A DNA stretch of 34,431 nt from Acidobacteriota bacterium (GCA_028876395.1 JAGWRX010000096.1:1-34431), one strand, 5' to 3'; numbered from the stretch's first letter, positions 1 to 9,942 are shown. Notes: generated by a model not told the origin, from the letters alone. Translations and numbers: made by a program.

Positions 1-1062
1 ACCGTCTACTACGACGTGACCTCCTTCCCGAACTACGGAAAGCTTTCCGGCAACACGCTCGAGGCCCTTCGCGCCGGCCACCGGCAGGACGTGGAGATCG
101 ATCCGAACAAGCGCAATCCGGCCGACTTCGCGCTCTGGAAGAAGGCGGGACCCAATCGGGCGCTGAAGTGGCCGAGCCCCTGGGGCGAAGGCTTCCCTGG
201 TTGGCACATCGAGTGCTCGGCGATGTCGATGGAGTACCTGGGCGACAGCTTTGACCTGCACGCGGGCGGCGAAGACCTGATGTTTCCGCACCACGAGAAC
301 GAGATTGCGCAGAGCGAGAGCGTGACGCACAAGCCGCTGGCGCGGCACTGGATGCATGTGCGCTTTCTGCTGGTGGATGGGCGCAAGATGTCAAAGAGCG
401 AGGGGAACTTCTATACGCTGCGCGACCTGCTGCTGAAGGGCTACAAGGCGTCGGCAATTCGGCTGGCGCTGATTTCAGTTCCCTACCGGCATCAGCTCAA
501 CTTCACGTTTGACGGGCTGACGGAGGCGACCAACGCGATTGAGCGGCTGCGGACGTTTTATCGGCGGCTGACGACGACCGCCTTCGCCGAGGGCACGAAC
601 CCGGCGATGCAGGCCGCGGCGGAGAAGGCGCAGGCGGAGTACATGGAGGCGCTGGCGAACGACTTGAACACCGCCGAGGCGCGCGCGCCTATTTTTGATT
701 TGCTGCGGGCTTCGAATACAGCCATCGACCAGGGGCAGTTTTTCGCCGGCGACCGGGATGCGGTGCTGGGGGTGCTGGACAGCTTCGACGTGGTGTTCGA
801 TGTGCTGGAGGACCGCGACGCGTCGGCGACCGAGCGCGCGCTGGCCTGGGCGGAGAAGGAAGGCCGCATGGCGGATGTGGCTCCCGAGCTGCTGGCGCGG
901 CAGGGGTTGAGCGACGAGGCGATTGACGCGCTGGTGGCCGAGCGCACACGCGCCAAGAAGATGCGCAACTTTGCGCGCGCCGACCAGATTCGCAATGAGC
1001 TTGCGGAGAAGGGCGTGGTCATCGAGGACTCGAAGGACGGCGTGCGCTGGAAGCGGAAGTAA
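1..1062 (+). CDS. cysS: Cysteinyl-tRNA synthetase, C-terminal part (5' end outside window)
   Basis: This enzyme charges tRNA-Cys with cysteine in the cytoplasm. The reading frame is open from base 1 (Thr-Val-Tyr-Tyr-Asp), so the N-terminus with the HIGH motif lies upstream of the window. About 353 residues are visible. Family marks are the GWHIECSAM motif and the HHENEIAQSE motif, which carry zinc ligands and active-site residues, and a perfect KMSKS loop (codons near 388-402). They are followed by the helical DALR-type anticodon-binding region and a basic C-terminus. The stop is TAA at 1060-1062. The frame is intact throughout and G/C dominates third codon positions, as in the neighbouring housekeeping genes. 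The assignment is secure; only the missing 5' part limits it. Confidence 0.97.
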   Translation, partial: TVYYDVTSFPNYGKLSGNTLEALRAGHRQDVEIDPNKRNPADFALWKKAGPNRALKWPSPWGEGFPGWHIECSAMSMEYLGDSFDLHAGGEDLMFPHHENEIAQSESVTHKPLARHWMHVRFLLVDGRKMSKSEGNFYTLRDLLLKGYKASAIRLALISVPYRHQLNFTFDGLTEATNAIERLRTFYRRLTTTAFAEGTNPAMQAAAEKAQAEYMEALANDLNTAEARAPIFDLLRASNTAIDQGQFFAGDRDAVLGVLDSFDVVFDVLEDRDASATERALAWAEKEGRMADVAPELLARQGLSDEAIDALVAERTRAKKMRNFARADQIRNELAEKGVVIEDSKDGVRWKRK

Positions 1063-1119
1063 GGGCGAAGGCGTACACTGGAAGCAGGCGGAATACCGCA
1101 CTGCGCGGAGGTAACCCTC

Positions 1120-1320
1120 ATGGATTTCGAGATCAAGTTTGACCGTGAAGAGGACGGGCGTTGGATTGCGGAGATTGAATCGCTGCCCGGAGTGCTGGCT
1201 TACGGCAGGACGAAACTCGAAGCTCAATCGAAGGTGGAAGCACTCGCGCTTCGCGTGATCGCTGACCGGATTGAGGTTGCCCGGACGGCTCCTGAGCTGG
1301 TGCGCTTTGCGGTTGCATAA
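1120..1320 (+). CDS. hicB: HicB-family antitoxin (short form)
   Basis: This 66-residue protein resembles the small partially RNase-H-like fold of HicB antitoxins. It has an N-terminal beta strand (FEIKFDREEDGRWIAEI), the SLPGV-x-AYG turn and an alpha helix beginning TKLEAQSKV. It lacks the C-terminal ribbon-helix-helix or HTH DNA-binding domain of longer HicB proteins, so it probably acts as a toxin-neutralising module and may not autoregulate. A clear GGAGG lies 8 bases before the ATG. The next gene downstream is a hicA-like toxin, and that pairing strongly supports the assignment. The gene order is antitoxin first, which is less common than hicA-hicB but known. Without the neighbour it would be just a UPF0150/DUF1902-like protein. 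Confidence 0.8.
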   Translation: MDFEIKFDREEDGRWIAEIESLPGVLAYGRTKLEAQSKVEALALRVIADRIEVARTAPELVRFAVA

Positions 1321-1404
1321 CCTATGTGCTTGCGCGGTTTGAACGTTTCGTAGCGCGGCAACTACCCCATTCCCTTTCAGTCGAAAACCAGCGATGCTGA
1401 CTGT

Positions 1405-1628
1405 ATGAGCCACTGGCGTCTACAAGTGCCAAGAGAGTATTGCGAGCGTTGCAGCGTATTGGCTGGCGCGAAAAGCCGCGCATCAGCAAAAGCGGATCGC
1501 ACAGGCAACTGGAGCATCCGGATTTTCCCTATGAATTCACGTGGGCATTTCATGATGGCGAAGAGATTGGCCCGAAGATGCTCGCGCGGATTGCGAAACA
1601 AACTGGACTGAAGCCGGAGGATTTGTAA
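1405..1628 (+). pseudogene. hicA: HicA-family toxin, apparent frameshift at codon 3
   Basis: HicA toxins are small double-stranded-RNA-binding-fold mRNA interferases. The frame ending at 1628 encodes a recognisable HicA: an N-terminal helix (SAKRVLRALQRIGW), the catalytic-His strand GSHRQLEHP, and the end GEEIGPKMLARIAKQTGL. That frame has no ATG. Its only potential starts are CTG at 1401 or 1413 and TTG at 1440, and the TTG start would remove the first helix. An ATG at 1405 sits in the adjacent frame as ATG AGC CAC. One extra C in the CC run at 1410-1411 would join this ATG to the HicA frame, giving Met-Ser-Pro-Leu-Ala-Ser-Thr-Ser-Ala-Lys. The gene is therefore either a fresh frameshift pseudogene or a base-calling error in the assembly. 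The His and fold residues are intact. Confidence 0.72.
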
Positions 1629-1634
1629 GTCGCA

Positions 1635-2180
1635 ATGGAAGCGAATGAGGCGCAGGAGTTGAAGGAGCACGCCGAGCACGGCTCGCATGAGTCTGCGATG
1701 CGGCCGGTGGCGTTTACGATGAGTGTGCTGGCGGTGCTGGTGGCCGTGACCACGGTGCTGGGCCATCGCACGCACACGGAGGCCGTGCTGGACCAGAACA
1801 AGGCGACTGACCAGTGGAACTTCTACCAGGCCAAGAAGATTCGCTCAAACGACACGGCGTTGGCCGCTGACCTGTTGAGCGTGATGACCATCGCCGACAA
1901 GAGTGCGGCGGAGAAGATCGCCAGGAGCTTTGCCGACCATCAGTCCAAGTGGGCCGACGATCTAAAGGAAGAGCAGGATAAGGCAGAAGCGCTGCAGGTG
2001 AAGGTGGAGCAGGCCGAGGCTCGCGCCGACCGCTTTGACCTAGGCGAGGCGCTGCTGGAGATCGGGCTGGTGATCACGTCTGTTACGCTGCTGACGCGCA
2101 GCCGCATCTACTGGCTGTTCGGGATGGTGTTCGCGGCGATAGGGATTGCGTCGGCGGTATCGGCGTTCTTTCTGAAGTAG
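1635..2180 (+). CDS. DUF4337-family membrane protein
   Basis: This 181-residue protein has the layout of the DUF4337 family, whose function is unknown. It begins with a short charged N-terminus rich in Glu and His. One membrane segment follows at about residues 20-42, then a long soluble alpha-helical, probably coiled-coil, stretch rich in Ala, Glu, Lys and Asp (about 50-145). Two closely spaced membrane segments form the C-terminus (about 133-155 and 160-180). The motif DQNKATDQWNFYQAKKIR is typical of the family. The start is the ATG six bases after the hicA stop; the ribosome-binding site is weak (GTCGCA). The protein probably sits in the inner membrane with the helical region outside or in the cytoplasm. 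No role can be inferred from its neighbours. Confidence 0.82.
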   Translation: MEANEAQELKEHAEHGSHESAMRPVAFTMSVLAVLVAVTTVLGHRTHTEAVLDQNKATDQWNFYQAKKIRSNDTALAADLLSVMTIADKSAAEKIARSFADHQSKWADDLKEEQDKAEALQVKVEQAEARADRFDLGEALLEIGLVITSVTLLTRSRIYWLFGMVFAAIGIASAVSAFFLK

Positions 2181-2243
2181 CGCCGCCCGCCGGTGCGCGC
2201 GTGACCGGGAGCCCGCCGGCGCGCGTGGTAGACTGACGGCGCA

Positions 2244-2921
2244 ATGAATGTGCGTTGGATTGCTTTACTCTTTCTTGCCGGCAGTGGCTCGCTGCTGGCC
2301 CAGGCCCCCACACATCCCCGGCACTCCGAGCATCCGGCTCAACCTGCGGCCCGGAGCTACACGAACAATCTGGGATTTACGTATACCTTCCCCGCCGACT
2401 GGGATGTGGTGGACATGAGCTCGACACTGCCGGAGGCGCGGCAACAGGCGCAGCAGAGCGCGACGACTGAAGCGGAAAAGCAGGGCGCGGCGTGCATCCA
2501 GATCGCCTTGAGCGCGCGGCATGGCAGCCCGGCATCCACGGTGGTGGCGCTGGTGTTGCCGTTTTCCTGCCTGGGGTCGGTGATGACCGACAAGGATATT
2601 CCCGGCATGGCCGCGGGCGCGGTGGAGGGCATCCAGCAGAACATGGATCTGACCTCAGAGCCGCAATATGGATCGTATGCGCTGGGCAGCCACACGGTTT
2701 GGATTGAGCGGGTGAAGGGCACGCTCAAGGCGAATCCGCAGGCGCAGTACACGGTGGAGACGGTGTGCAGCCTGGTGAAGAAGGGCGCGGTGTGCTGGAT
2801 GGCGATGGCCGCCGATGACGCGGCGCTGGCGACCTTTGAGCACGGGCTGGTCACGCTGGACCACGAAGCGCCGAAGGCGCTGGTTCCGGCGACGGCGTTT
2901 GACACGAAGCCTGCTCAATGA
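2244..2921 (+). CDS. Secreted protein of unknown function
   Basis: I do not recognise a named family. The 225-residue product starts with a clean signal peptide (MNVRWIALLFLAGSGSLLAQA, cleavage after about residue 19-21). A His/Pro-rich linker follows, then a domain with the pattern YTNNLGFTYTFPADWDVV at about residues 39-56. That pattern resembles secreted acidobacterial proteins of the PsbP/DUF1795-like beta-sandwich type. Three or four Cys residues (near CIQI, CLGS, CSLV, CWMA) could form disulfides in the periplasm. The start follows a short gap after the DUF4337 gene without an obvious Shine-Dalgarno. Codon use matches the surrounding genes. A PsbP-like fold is an inference from the N-terminal pattern only. 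Confidence 0.7.
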   Translation: MNVRWIALLFLAGSGSLLAQAPTHPRHSEHPAQPAARSYTNNLGFTYTFPADWDVVDMSSTLPEARQQAQQSATTEAEKQGAACIQIALSARHGSPASTVVALVLPFSCLGSVMTDKDIPGMAAGAVEGIQQNMDLTSEPQYGSYALGSHTVWIERVKGTLKANPQAQYTVETVCSLVKKGAVCWMAMAADDAALATFEHGLVTLDHEAPKALVPATAFDTKPAQ

Positions 2922-3317
2922 GCGGTCGCAAGCGGCTGAATCGGCGGGCGATGGCCGGCCGGCGATGCACAACGGCATAGTAAAGACGCGGGTCCGCGTG
3001 CTATCCTCAGGCCAGCGGAAACTTATGCAAACGCACGCCACAGACTCTGCCAGGGTGCCGGCGGCCAAGCGCTGGTCGCGGTCGCGCGCGCGCTGCATCT
3101 GCCCGCGGCGCCACCTGCGCGTGCTGCCTATCCGCACGCGACCTAGCCTCTTCGGCGGCGACTAGCAGCAGGCTGCCGAAGATCCTCGCCCGCTTTGCGC
3201 ACCCGTCCGGGTTCGTGGAAATCGATGACCCGCACACAGCCGGGGTCAGTGGCCGTGCTCCATCCATTCACAAGGGGAGCCGTGGCCGCACAACCTGATC
3301 TGCCGAGGAGATCCAAG
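2922..3317. other. 396-base gap without a recognised gene
   Basis: This stretch is very GC-rich and contains several short open frames, none with a convincing ribosome-binding site or family resemblance. I see no tRNA, repeat or strong sigma-70 promoter. The last bases carry GAGGAG at 3305-3310, which serves as the ribosome-binding site of the following aminotransferase. Confidence 0.5.
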
Positions 3318-4712
3318 ATGACCAAGCAAGAACTGCACGCGCAATATGGGCCCAAGCTTGTTTGTACTTTGCCGGGACCAAAAGCCAGGGCCGCCGTGGA
3401 GGCGGATGCACGGCTGATTTCGCCCAGCTACACGCGCTCGTATCCGCTGGTGGCCAGGCGCGGCCGCGGCATTCGCGTGGAAGACGTGGACGGGAACGAG
3501 TTTCTTGATTTTGCCGCGGGCATTGCCGTGACTTCCACTGGCCACTGCCACCCCGAGGTGGTTGCAGCAATCCAGAAGCAGGCCGCCGAGCTGATTCACA
3601 TTTCGGGCACTGATTTTTATGACGAACACTTGACGGACCTTGCGGATCGCCTGAGCGCGGTGGCTCCCATGCCGGGGCCCCACAAGTTTTTCTATGGCAA
3701 CTCCGGCGCGGAGGCGATCGAGTGCGCGCTGAAGCTTGCGCGCTATCACACAGGCCGCCAGCATGTGATTGCCTTCCTGGGCGCGTTCCATGGGCGCACC
3801 ATGGGCGCGCTCTCGCTGACCGCGTCCAAGCCGCAGCAGAAGCGGCGCTTCTCGCCGCTGGTGCCGGGCGTGACGCATGTGCGCTATCCGTATGCGTATC
3901 GCGGATGCACGGGCGGGCCGCAGGAGGAAGAGGCCTTCGCGATGGGCTGCGCGCGCTACATCGAGGAGAAGCTCTTCAAGACCATCCTCGCGCCGGAGGA
4001 GGTGGCGGCGATTTTTGTGGAGCCTATTCAAGGCGAGGGCGGCTACGTGGTGGCGCCGACGAACTTCCTGCGCGAGCTGCGCGCCATCTGCGACAAGTAC
4101 GGCATTCTGCTGGTGGTGGACGAGGTGCAGTCGGGCGCGGGGCGCACGGGCAAGTGGTGGGCCATTGAGCACTCGGGCGTGCAGCCGGACATTGTGTGCA
4201 TGGCCAAGGGCATCGCCAGCGGCATGCCGCTGGGCGTGTGCATGAGCCGCGCGGACGTGATGGACTGGGTGCCGGGCTCGCATGCTTCCACGTTCGGCGG
4301 CAACCCGGTGTCGATTGCCGCGGCGCTGGCAACGATGGATATTCTGGAGCGCGAAGCAATCGACAACGCGGCGCGCGTGGGCGGCATGATGCTGGAGCGC
4401 CTGCAGGGATGGAAGAAGACGCATGCGCTGGTGGGCGATGTGCGCGGTCGCGGGCTGATGATCGGCGTCGAGCTGGTGAAGGACAAGACCACGCGCGAGC
4501 CGGCGGCCGCGCTGCGCAATCGCGTGGAGGAATTGGCCTTCGAACGCGGCCTGATGATCCTGGGCTGCGGCGAAACCTCGATACGGCTGTGCCCGCCGCT
4601 GGTGGTCAACGAGCACGAAGCCAACGTCGCGCTGGACATTCTTGAGGATGCGCTGACCGTGGTGGAGAAGGAGTTCGCGGTGACCGGGGCGCTGGCCGGC
4701 GCTACGGCGTAG
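3318..4712 (+). CDS. Class III (acetylornithine/GABA-type) aminotransferase
   Basis: This is a cytoplasmic PLP-dependent omega-amino-acid or acetylornithine-type transaminase of 464 residues. Visible family features, numbered from the chosen start, are the phosphate-contacting GNSGAEA (about 128-134), FHGRT following GAF (about 157-161), the PLP-ring aspartate in VVDEVQSG (about D268), and the Schiff-base lysine in MAKGIASG (about K297). The frame is open further upstream to 3195, but the ATG at 3318 is preceded by GAGGAG with 7 bases spacing, and homology to the family begins only after it. The protein resembles the 4-aminobutyrate/acetylornithine group annotated in many acidobacteria. The exact amino donor cannot be settled here because no arg or gab genes are adjacent. 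A second reading as a lysine or beta-alanine transaminase is possible. Confidence 0.93.
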   Translation: MTKQELHAQYGPKLVCTLPGPKARAAVEADARLISPSYTRSYPLVARRGRGIRVEDVDGNEFLDFAAGIAVTSTGHCHPEVVAAIQKQAAELIHISGTDFYDEHLTDLADRLSAVAPMPGPHKFFYGNSGAEAIECALKLARYHTGRQHVIAFLGAFHGRTMGALSLTASKPQQKRRFSPLVPGVTHVRYPYAYRGCTGGPQEEEAFAMGCARYIEEKLFKTILAPEEVAAIFVEPIQGEGGYVVAPTNFLRELRAICDKYGILLVVDEVQSGAGRTGKWWAIEHSGVQPDIVCMAKGIASGMPLGVCMSRADVMDWVPGSHASTFGGNPVSIAAALATMDILEREAIDNAARVGGMMLERLQGWKKTHALVGDVRGRGLMIGVELVKDKTTREPAAALRNRVEELAFERGLMILGCGETSIRLCPPLVVNEHEANVALDILEDALTVVEKEFAVTGALAGATA

Positions 4713-4811
4713 AGCGCACACAAACGAAACGCAACACAGATGCCGTGTCGTCCGAGGTATGGGCGGCGCGGCATTTGCGCGTTTGGGCTGCGCGGATGAG
4801 AATGGAGTGCG

Positions 4812-5297
4812 ATGAAGCGGACGACGGAGACGCGCGGTTCATGGCTGGAGCGGGGGCTTGCGGGGCTGGACCGGATGGCTGCGCGGCGCGGGCGGAACGA
4901 GAGCCTGCCAGCGCATCTGGCGACGGGCATGGAGGGCGAGGATGCCGCGTTCTTCCATCTGCGCCGCAAGGGATATACGGTGGTGGCGCGGCGCTGGTCA
5001 TCAGGCGATGTGCCGGGCGACGTGGACCTGATTGCGTGGCAGGACTCGCTGCTGTGCTTTATCGAGGTGAAGACGCGCACGGCGCGCGATATGACTCCCG
5101 CAGAAGTTGCCGTGGACTGGCACAAGCGGCAGACGCTGCGCAGGCTCGCGCGGCGGTATGTGCGCCAGTTGCCGCAGGAGACCGCGCCGCAGGTGCGCTT
5201 TGATGTGGTGAGCGTGTATCTTGTGCCGGGCGAGGAGCGGCAGATCGAGCACTTCGAGGCCGCGTTCGGGTGGAACGAGGGGCGCGTGCGGGAGTGA
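4812..5297 (+). CDS. YraN/UPF0102-family nuclease-like protein
   Basis: This 161-residue protein belongs to the YraN (UPF0102) family, which has a restriction-endonuclease-like fold and an uncertain cellular role. The core motif pattern is present: an early helix with a conserved Gly and Glu (ATGMEGEDAAFFHLRRKGY), then GDVDLIAW with the metal-binding Asp, then FIEVKTR with the Glu-x-Lys catalytic pair. The C-terminal part (VDWHKRQTLRRLARRYVRQ) is the family helix. An N-terminal extension of about 35 residues precedes the usual start of the family. The start ATG has GGAG five bases upstream. The gene is convergent with the cytochrome gene to its right and is separated from it by a palindromic element. 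Confidence 0.9.
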   Translation: MKRTTETRGSWLERGLAGLDRMAARRGRNESLPAHLATGMEGEDAAFFHLRRKGYTVVARRWSSGDVPGDVDLIAWQDSLLCFIEVKTRTARDMTPAEVAVDWHKRQTLRRLARRYVRQLPQETAPQVRFDVVSVYLVPGEERQIEHFEAAFGWNEGRVRE

Positions 5298-5323
5298 TCG
5301 ACTGACGATTGGGGCGTGTGCTT

Positions 5324-5362
5324 TCCCATATCTCAATCTCACAATCGAGATGCGGGGCGCCC
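5324..5362. repeat. REP-like palindromic element, copy A
   Basis: The arms CCCATATCTC (5325-5334) and GAGATGCGGG (5347-5356) pair with two non-Watson-Crick positions around a 12-base loop, and GGCGCCC follows. It resembles copies B-D in this window. It lies between two convergent genes, where it could end transcription or protect 3' ends in either direction. Confidence 0.65.
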
Positions 5363-5375
5363 AGCCGGGTCATTT

Positions 5376-7025
5376 CTACTGAAGCCGCCACGGAGAACGC
5401 TCGGACCAGTGCTGCATCGCCTCTTCTGCCCATGCCGTCGATTTGCCCTTGTGACAGGAAGTACATGGATTGGGGATGTTGTATCTGTCCGTCATGGCGG
5501 GTGAGATGAACCGGAATGTATGAGCGTGAACATAGGCGCCGGGAACGCCTTCCGATTCGATCTCCGGCATATGGCAGGCGACACACTGGCTGCCAGGGCT
5601 GCCGTCTTTATGGTGGGTATGCGCTTCAAGGCTCGCTGTACGTGGCCCGTTCGGGGACATGGGCCCATGACAGTCCAGGCAGATCTGGTTTGCGGGCTTG
5701 ATAAGCTGCGCGTAGTTTCCCGTGCCATGCACATCATGGCAATCGAAGCAGGTGATGTTGTGCCGGTACATCACGCTCTGCGCAAAATCGTTGCCCTGCA
5801 TGCGGTTCTTGTGCGCCGTGCAGTCCGGAAAGTAATAGAAATCAGTCTGCCCGAGCGTGCAGTTTTCGAGCTTCCAGAAGTCTTGCAGTTTGAGACCCAC
5901 CCGGTAGCCGACCGGCCAATCGTAATACTTTCCCTCAATGGGATTGGTCAGCGGCCGTCCCTGCGAATGGCACTGGATGCAGGTGTCGTTCGCCGCCACG
6001 GAATCCATCTGCGCCGGATTCAGGATGTTGCTCCGTGTGGGATGCTCCACATGCGCGCTGCCCGGGCCGTGGCAACGCTCGCAGCCTACGTTCCATTCCG
6101 CAACCTGTTTGGTGTGGATGTTGTAATCGACGGAATGACAGCCGTCGCAGGTCGGGCCAGTGGGCCGCTGCATGTTGGCCGGCGGATAGAGGTGTGCCCA
6201 CCAGTCGGCCCCTTGCGAAGGAATAGAGTACTTGAGCCATTTGTGATTGCCGATGTCCCACTGCACCGGCAAGGGAAAGTAGTCATTGCCCACTTTGGTA
6301 AAGTAACGCTGCTTCCATATGCTTCCATAGACGAAGGCGACCTGGTTCTTGGTAAACGGCGCTACGTGGTTGGTAGCAAGATCGGGAAGAACGGCATCGG
6401 GGTGCGTCCGCGGATCGCGCACCACGTTGGCCATGGGCGTTTTCTTCCAGCGCTGATAAATGCCGGCATGGCACCTGGCACAGGCCTCGGAGCCGACATA
6501 GTGGGCCGACGTCATGGTGGCGGTCTGTTGCTGTGATTCCGCTGCTGAAAGAGGACGAAGGCTGCGCACAACGAGCGCGAGGCGCCAACTCTCCGGGCCG
6601 GAGATATTGTGCGGGCTGCCAAGGGCGGGCATTCCGCTGAGCTGGACGCCGTTTTCAATGATGTAGCGGATTGCGCCATCTGTCATGTTCTGGGTTGCGG
6701 AAGCGCGCAGGTCCGGGACGCGCGGATACTCTTGCAGTCCGATTTGTGTCCTGCCGCTGCCGTCGATTCCATGACAGACAGCGCACCGCGTGAAAAATTC
6801 CCGGCGTCCCTGCTGCAAGGCCCGGGAGTCGCCGATGAAGGGGTTTTTCCTGCGGCGCTCATGCCGGGAAATGGCCAGGTTGCGCAGGCCGCGCGCTACG
6901 GCGGTCTCAAACGCCGATGGCGTGGAAGTGGCGCGGAAGCCCCGCAGCATAAGGAACGTCAGACAAAGAAGTCCAAGAGCCAGGAACCCGAGGATTGTCG
7001 CGAGAATTGGCTTCCATGACCGCAT
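5376..7025 (-). CDS. Nine-haem c-type cytochrome with N-terminal class-I-like domain
   Basis: This is a 549-residue, membrane-anchored, exported electron-transfer protein. An N-terminal hydrophobic segment (about residues 8-28) acts as an uncleaved anchor or signal. A cytochrome-c-like domain follows, with CAVCH at about residue 81 and a distal Met in SGMPALG near residue 132. The remaining 380 residues hold eight further CXXCH sites: CARCH, CDGCH, CERCH, CIQCH, CFDCH, CLDCH, CVACH and CTSCH, a layout like the cytochrome c554/NapC-NrfB-type multihaem families. That makes nine CXXCH motifs in total, and I see no active-site variant such as CXXCK. No cytochrome maturation or quinol oxidase genes are adjacent, so the redox partner is unknown. 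The start ATG is the only plausible one; the ribosome-binding site is weak and somewhat distant (GGAAGG). Confidence 0.93.
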   Translation of the reverse strand: MRSWKPILATILGFLALGLLCLTFLMLRGFRATSTPSAFETAVARGLRNLAISRHERRRKNPFIGDSRALQQGRREFFTRCAVCHGIDGSGRTQIGLQEYPRVPDLRASATQNMTDGAIRYIIENGVQLSGMPALGSPHNISGPESWRLALVVRSLRPLSAAESQQQTATMTSAHYVGSEACARCHAGIYQRWKKTPMANVVRDPRTHPDAVLPDLATNHVAPFTKNQVAFVYGSIWKQRYFTKVGNDYFPLPVQWDIGNHKWLKYSIPSQGADWWAHLYPPANMQRPTGPTCDGCHSVDYNIHTKQVAEWNVGCERCHGPGSAHVEHPTRSNILNPAQMDSVAANDTCIQCHSQGRPLTNPIEGKYYDWPVGYRVGLKLQDFWKLENCTLGQTDFYYFPDCTAHKNRMQGNDFAQSVMYRHNITCFDCHDVHGTGNYAQLIKPANQICLDCHGPMSPNGPRTASLEAHTHHKDGSPGSQCVACHMPEIESEGVPGAYVHAHTFRFISPAMTDRYNIPNPCTSCHKGKSTAWAEEAMQHWSERSPWRLQ

Positions 7026-7185
7026 GGGCGGGTGGTCCTTCCCTTTGTTCCTGCCAAATCTACCAGAAGTAAGGCTGTTCCATCATCGGCGCAGTTTCAT
7101 CGCGCTGTCTGCGGCAAGCGTGGGATGCGTCCAAATTCGTGCTCGAGCCGGAAGAGATCAATCGAAGGGTGCGTTTGCGCGGAGG

Positions 7186-7404
7186 TTATCCCTGCGCATC
7201 CTGGTGCTCTTCGTGCCAGGCCATCTGGATGGCTTCAAGGCGCGCTTCGTTGGACTTGGCGGGGTCGTCGGCGAAGCCTTCGAGTTCCATGACGTAGCGG
7301 TGCAGGTCCGTGAAGCGGACGGTGAGGGGATCGATGTCAGGGAATTTTTCCTGCAACTGAATGCCGATTTCTTCGGCGTCGGTCCAGAGGATTTCGCGGG
7401 GCAT
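7186..7404 (-). CDS. iscX: Fe-S assembly protein IscX
   Basis: IscX (YfhJ) is a small acidic protein that binds IscS and iron and tunes Fe-S cluster assembly. This 72-residue product shows the family pattern: ILWTDAEEIGIQLQEKFPDI at the N-terminus, FTDLHRY in the middle, and the EARLEAIQMAWHEE end. The frame stays open upstream as far as 7539, but that extension crosses the palindromic elements and is not conserved in the family. The ATG at 7404 is preceded by a purine-rich GAGGGAAAG. It is the last gene of the isc operon, 153 bases after fdx, and two palindromes fill most of that gap. Its stop is 160 bases from the start of the cytochrome gene, which is transcribed in the same direction. Confidence 0.93.
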   Translation of the reverse strand: MPREILWTDAEEIGIQLQEKFPDIDPLTVRFTDLHRYVMELEGFADDPAKSNEARLEAIQMAWHEEHQDAQG

Positions 7405-7442
7405 GTTTCTCTTTCCCTCGGATGTGCGGGGTGCTTGTGGTC

Positions 7443-7475
7443 TCCCACATCTCAGAAGCGAGATGTGGGGCACCC
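7443..7475. repeat. REP-like palindromic element, copy B
   Basis: This is the best copy. Arms CCCACATCTC (7444-7453) and GAGATGTGGG (7460-7469) are a perfect 10-base inverted repeat around a six-base loop AGAAGC, followed by GGCACCC. It sits in the fdx-iscX gap of the isc operon, 34 bases from copy C and in the same orientation. Confidence 0.8.
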
Positions 7476-7508
7476 GGCACCCGGACTTGTTGGGTTGATG
7501 GAGTGCAT

Positions 7509-7541
7509 TCCCATGTCTCAAAAGCGAGAGATGGGGCACCC
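7509..7541. repeat. REP-like palindromic element, copy C
   Basis: Arms CCCATGTCTC (7510-7519) and GAGAGATGGG (7526-7535) form a 10-position stem with a single mismatch around loop AAAAGC, followed by GCACCC. It is a same-orientation near-duplicate of copy B, so the two form a tandem pair in the fdx-iscX gap. Confidence 0.78.
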
Positions 7542-7557
7542 AGGCTTGTTGCCGGAG

Positions 7558-7974
7558 CTACTTCTGGACTGCCATGTCCAGGGGCTTGCCCTCGGAGGTG
7601 TAGTTGCGGTTCCACTTGGGAATTTCAACGACGTAATTGCCGGGGCCGGTGATGACGGCCTGGCAGCCGAGGCGCGAGTTCAACTGCTGGTCGGCGGCCA
7701 TGTCGAGGCGGTCGAGTTCGTCGTCTTCCGCTTCGCTGATGCCGGGCGCGCCTTCCTTGACCCAGATGTGGCAGGTGGTGCAGGCGCAGGAGCCACCGCA
7801 GGCGTGATCGAGAAAGATGCCGAAATTCTCCGCGACATCGAGGAAGGACATCGGCTTGCCGTGATGATCGTAGGGCATGGTGCCGTATTCAAACTCGACG
7901 GTCTTGCCTTCGGGCTGGAAGGTGACGCGCACCAGCTTGTCGGCGGGAATGTTTTTGGTGTTTGCTTCGCTCAT
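7558..7974 (-). CDS. fdx: [2Fe-2S] ferredoxin of the ISC system
   Basis: This adrenodoxin-type ferredoxin is likely to supply electrons for cluster assembly on IscU. The 138-residue sequence has the cluster signature C59-x5-C65-x2-C68 and a distant C104, with an extra cysteine at 63. The surrounding ACGGSCACTTCHIWV is typical of the ISC ferredoxin, as are the acidic EAEDDELDRLD helix and RLGCQ. An N-terminal extension and a loop around GTMPYDHHGKPM make it about 25 residues longer than E. coli Fdx. The ATG at 7974 is 27 bases after hscA. A basic, Trp-containing C-terminus follows the last ligand. Confidence 0.95.
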   Translation of the reverse strand: MSEANTKNIPADKLVRVTFQPEGKTVEFEYGTMPYDHHGKPMSFLDVAENFGIFLDHACGGSCACTTCHIWVKEGAPGISEAEDDELDRLDMAADQQLNSRLGCQAVITGPGNYVVEIPKWNRNYTSEGKPLDMAVQK

Positions 7975-8001
7975 AATCTTCGATGTCCTTGCGGCTGTGT
8001 G

Positions 8002-9942
<1,941 letters not shown>

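Noticed and set aside
3195-3317. Upstream extension of the aminotransferase frame.
   Set aside because: No similarity to the family there and a good ribosome-binding site precedes the ATG at 3318.
3246-4721. A 491-codon minus-strand open frame opposite the aminotransferase gene.
   Set aside because: Antisense shadow with His/Arg/Ala-rich composition and no family pattern.
5520-6536. A 338-codon plus-strand open frame opposite the nine-haem cytochrome.
   Set aside because: It is complementary to a gene with nine intact CXXCH motifs and shows no features of its own.
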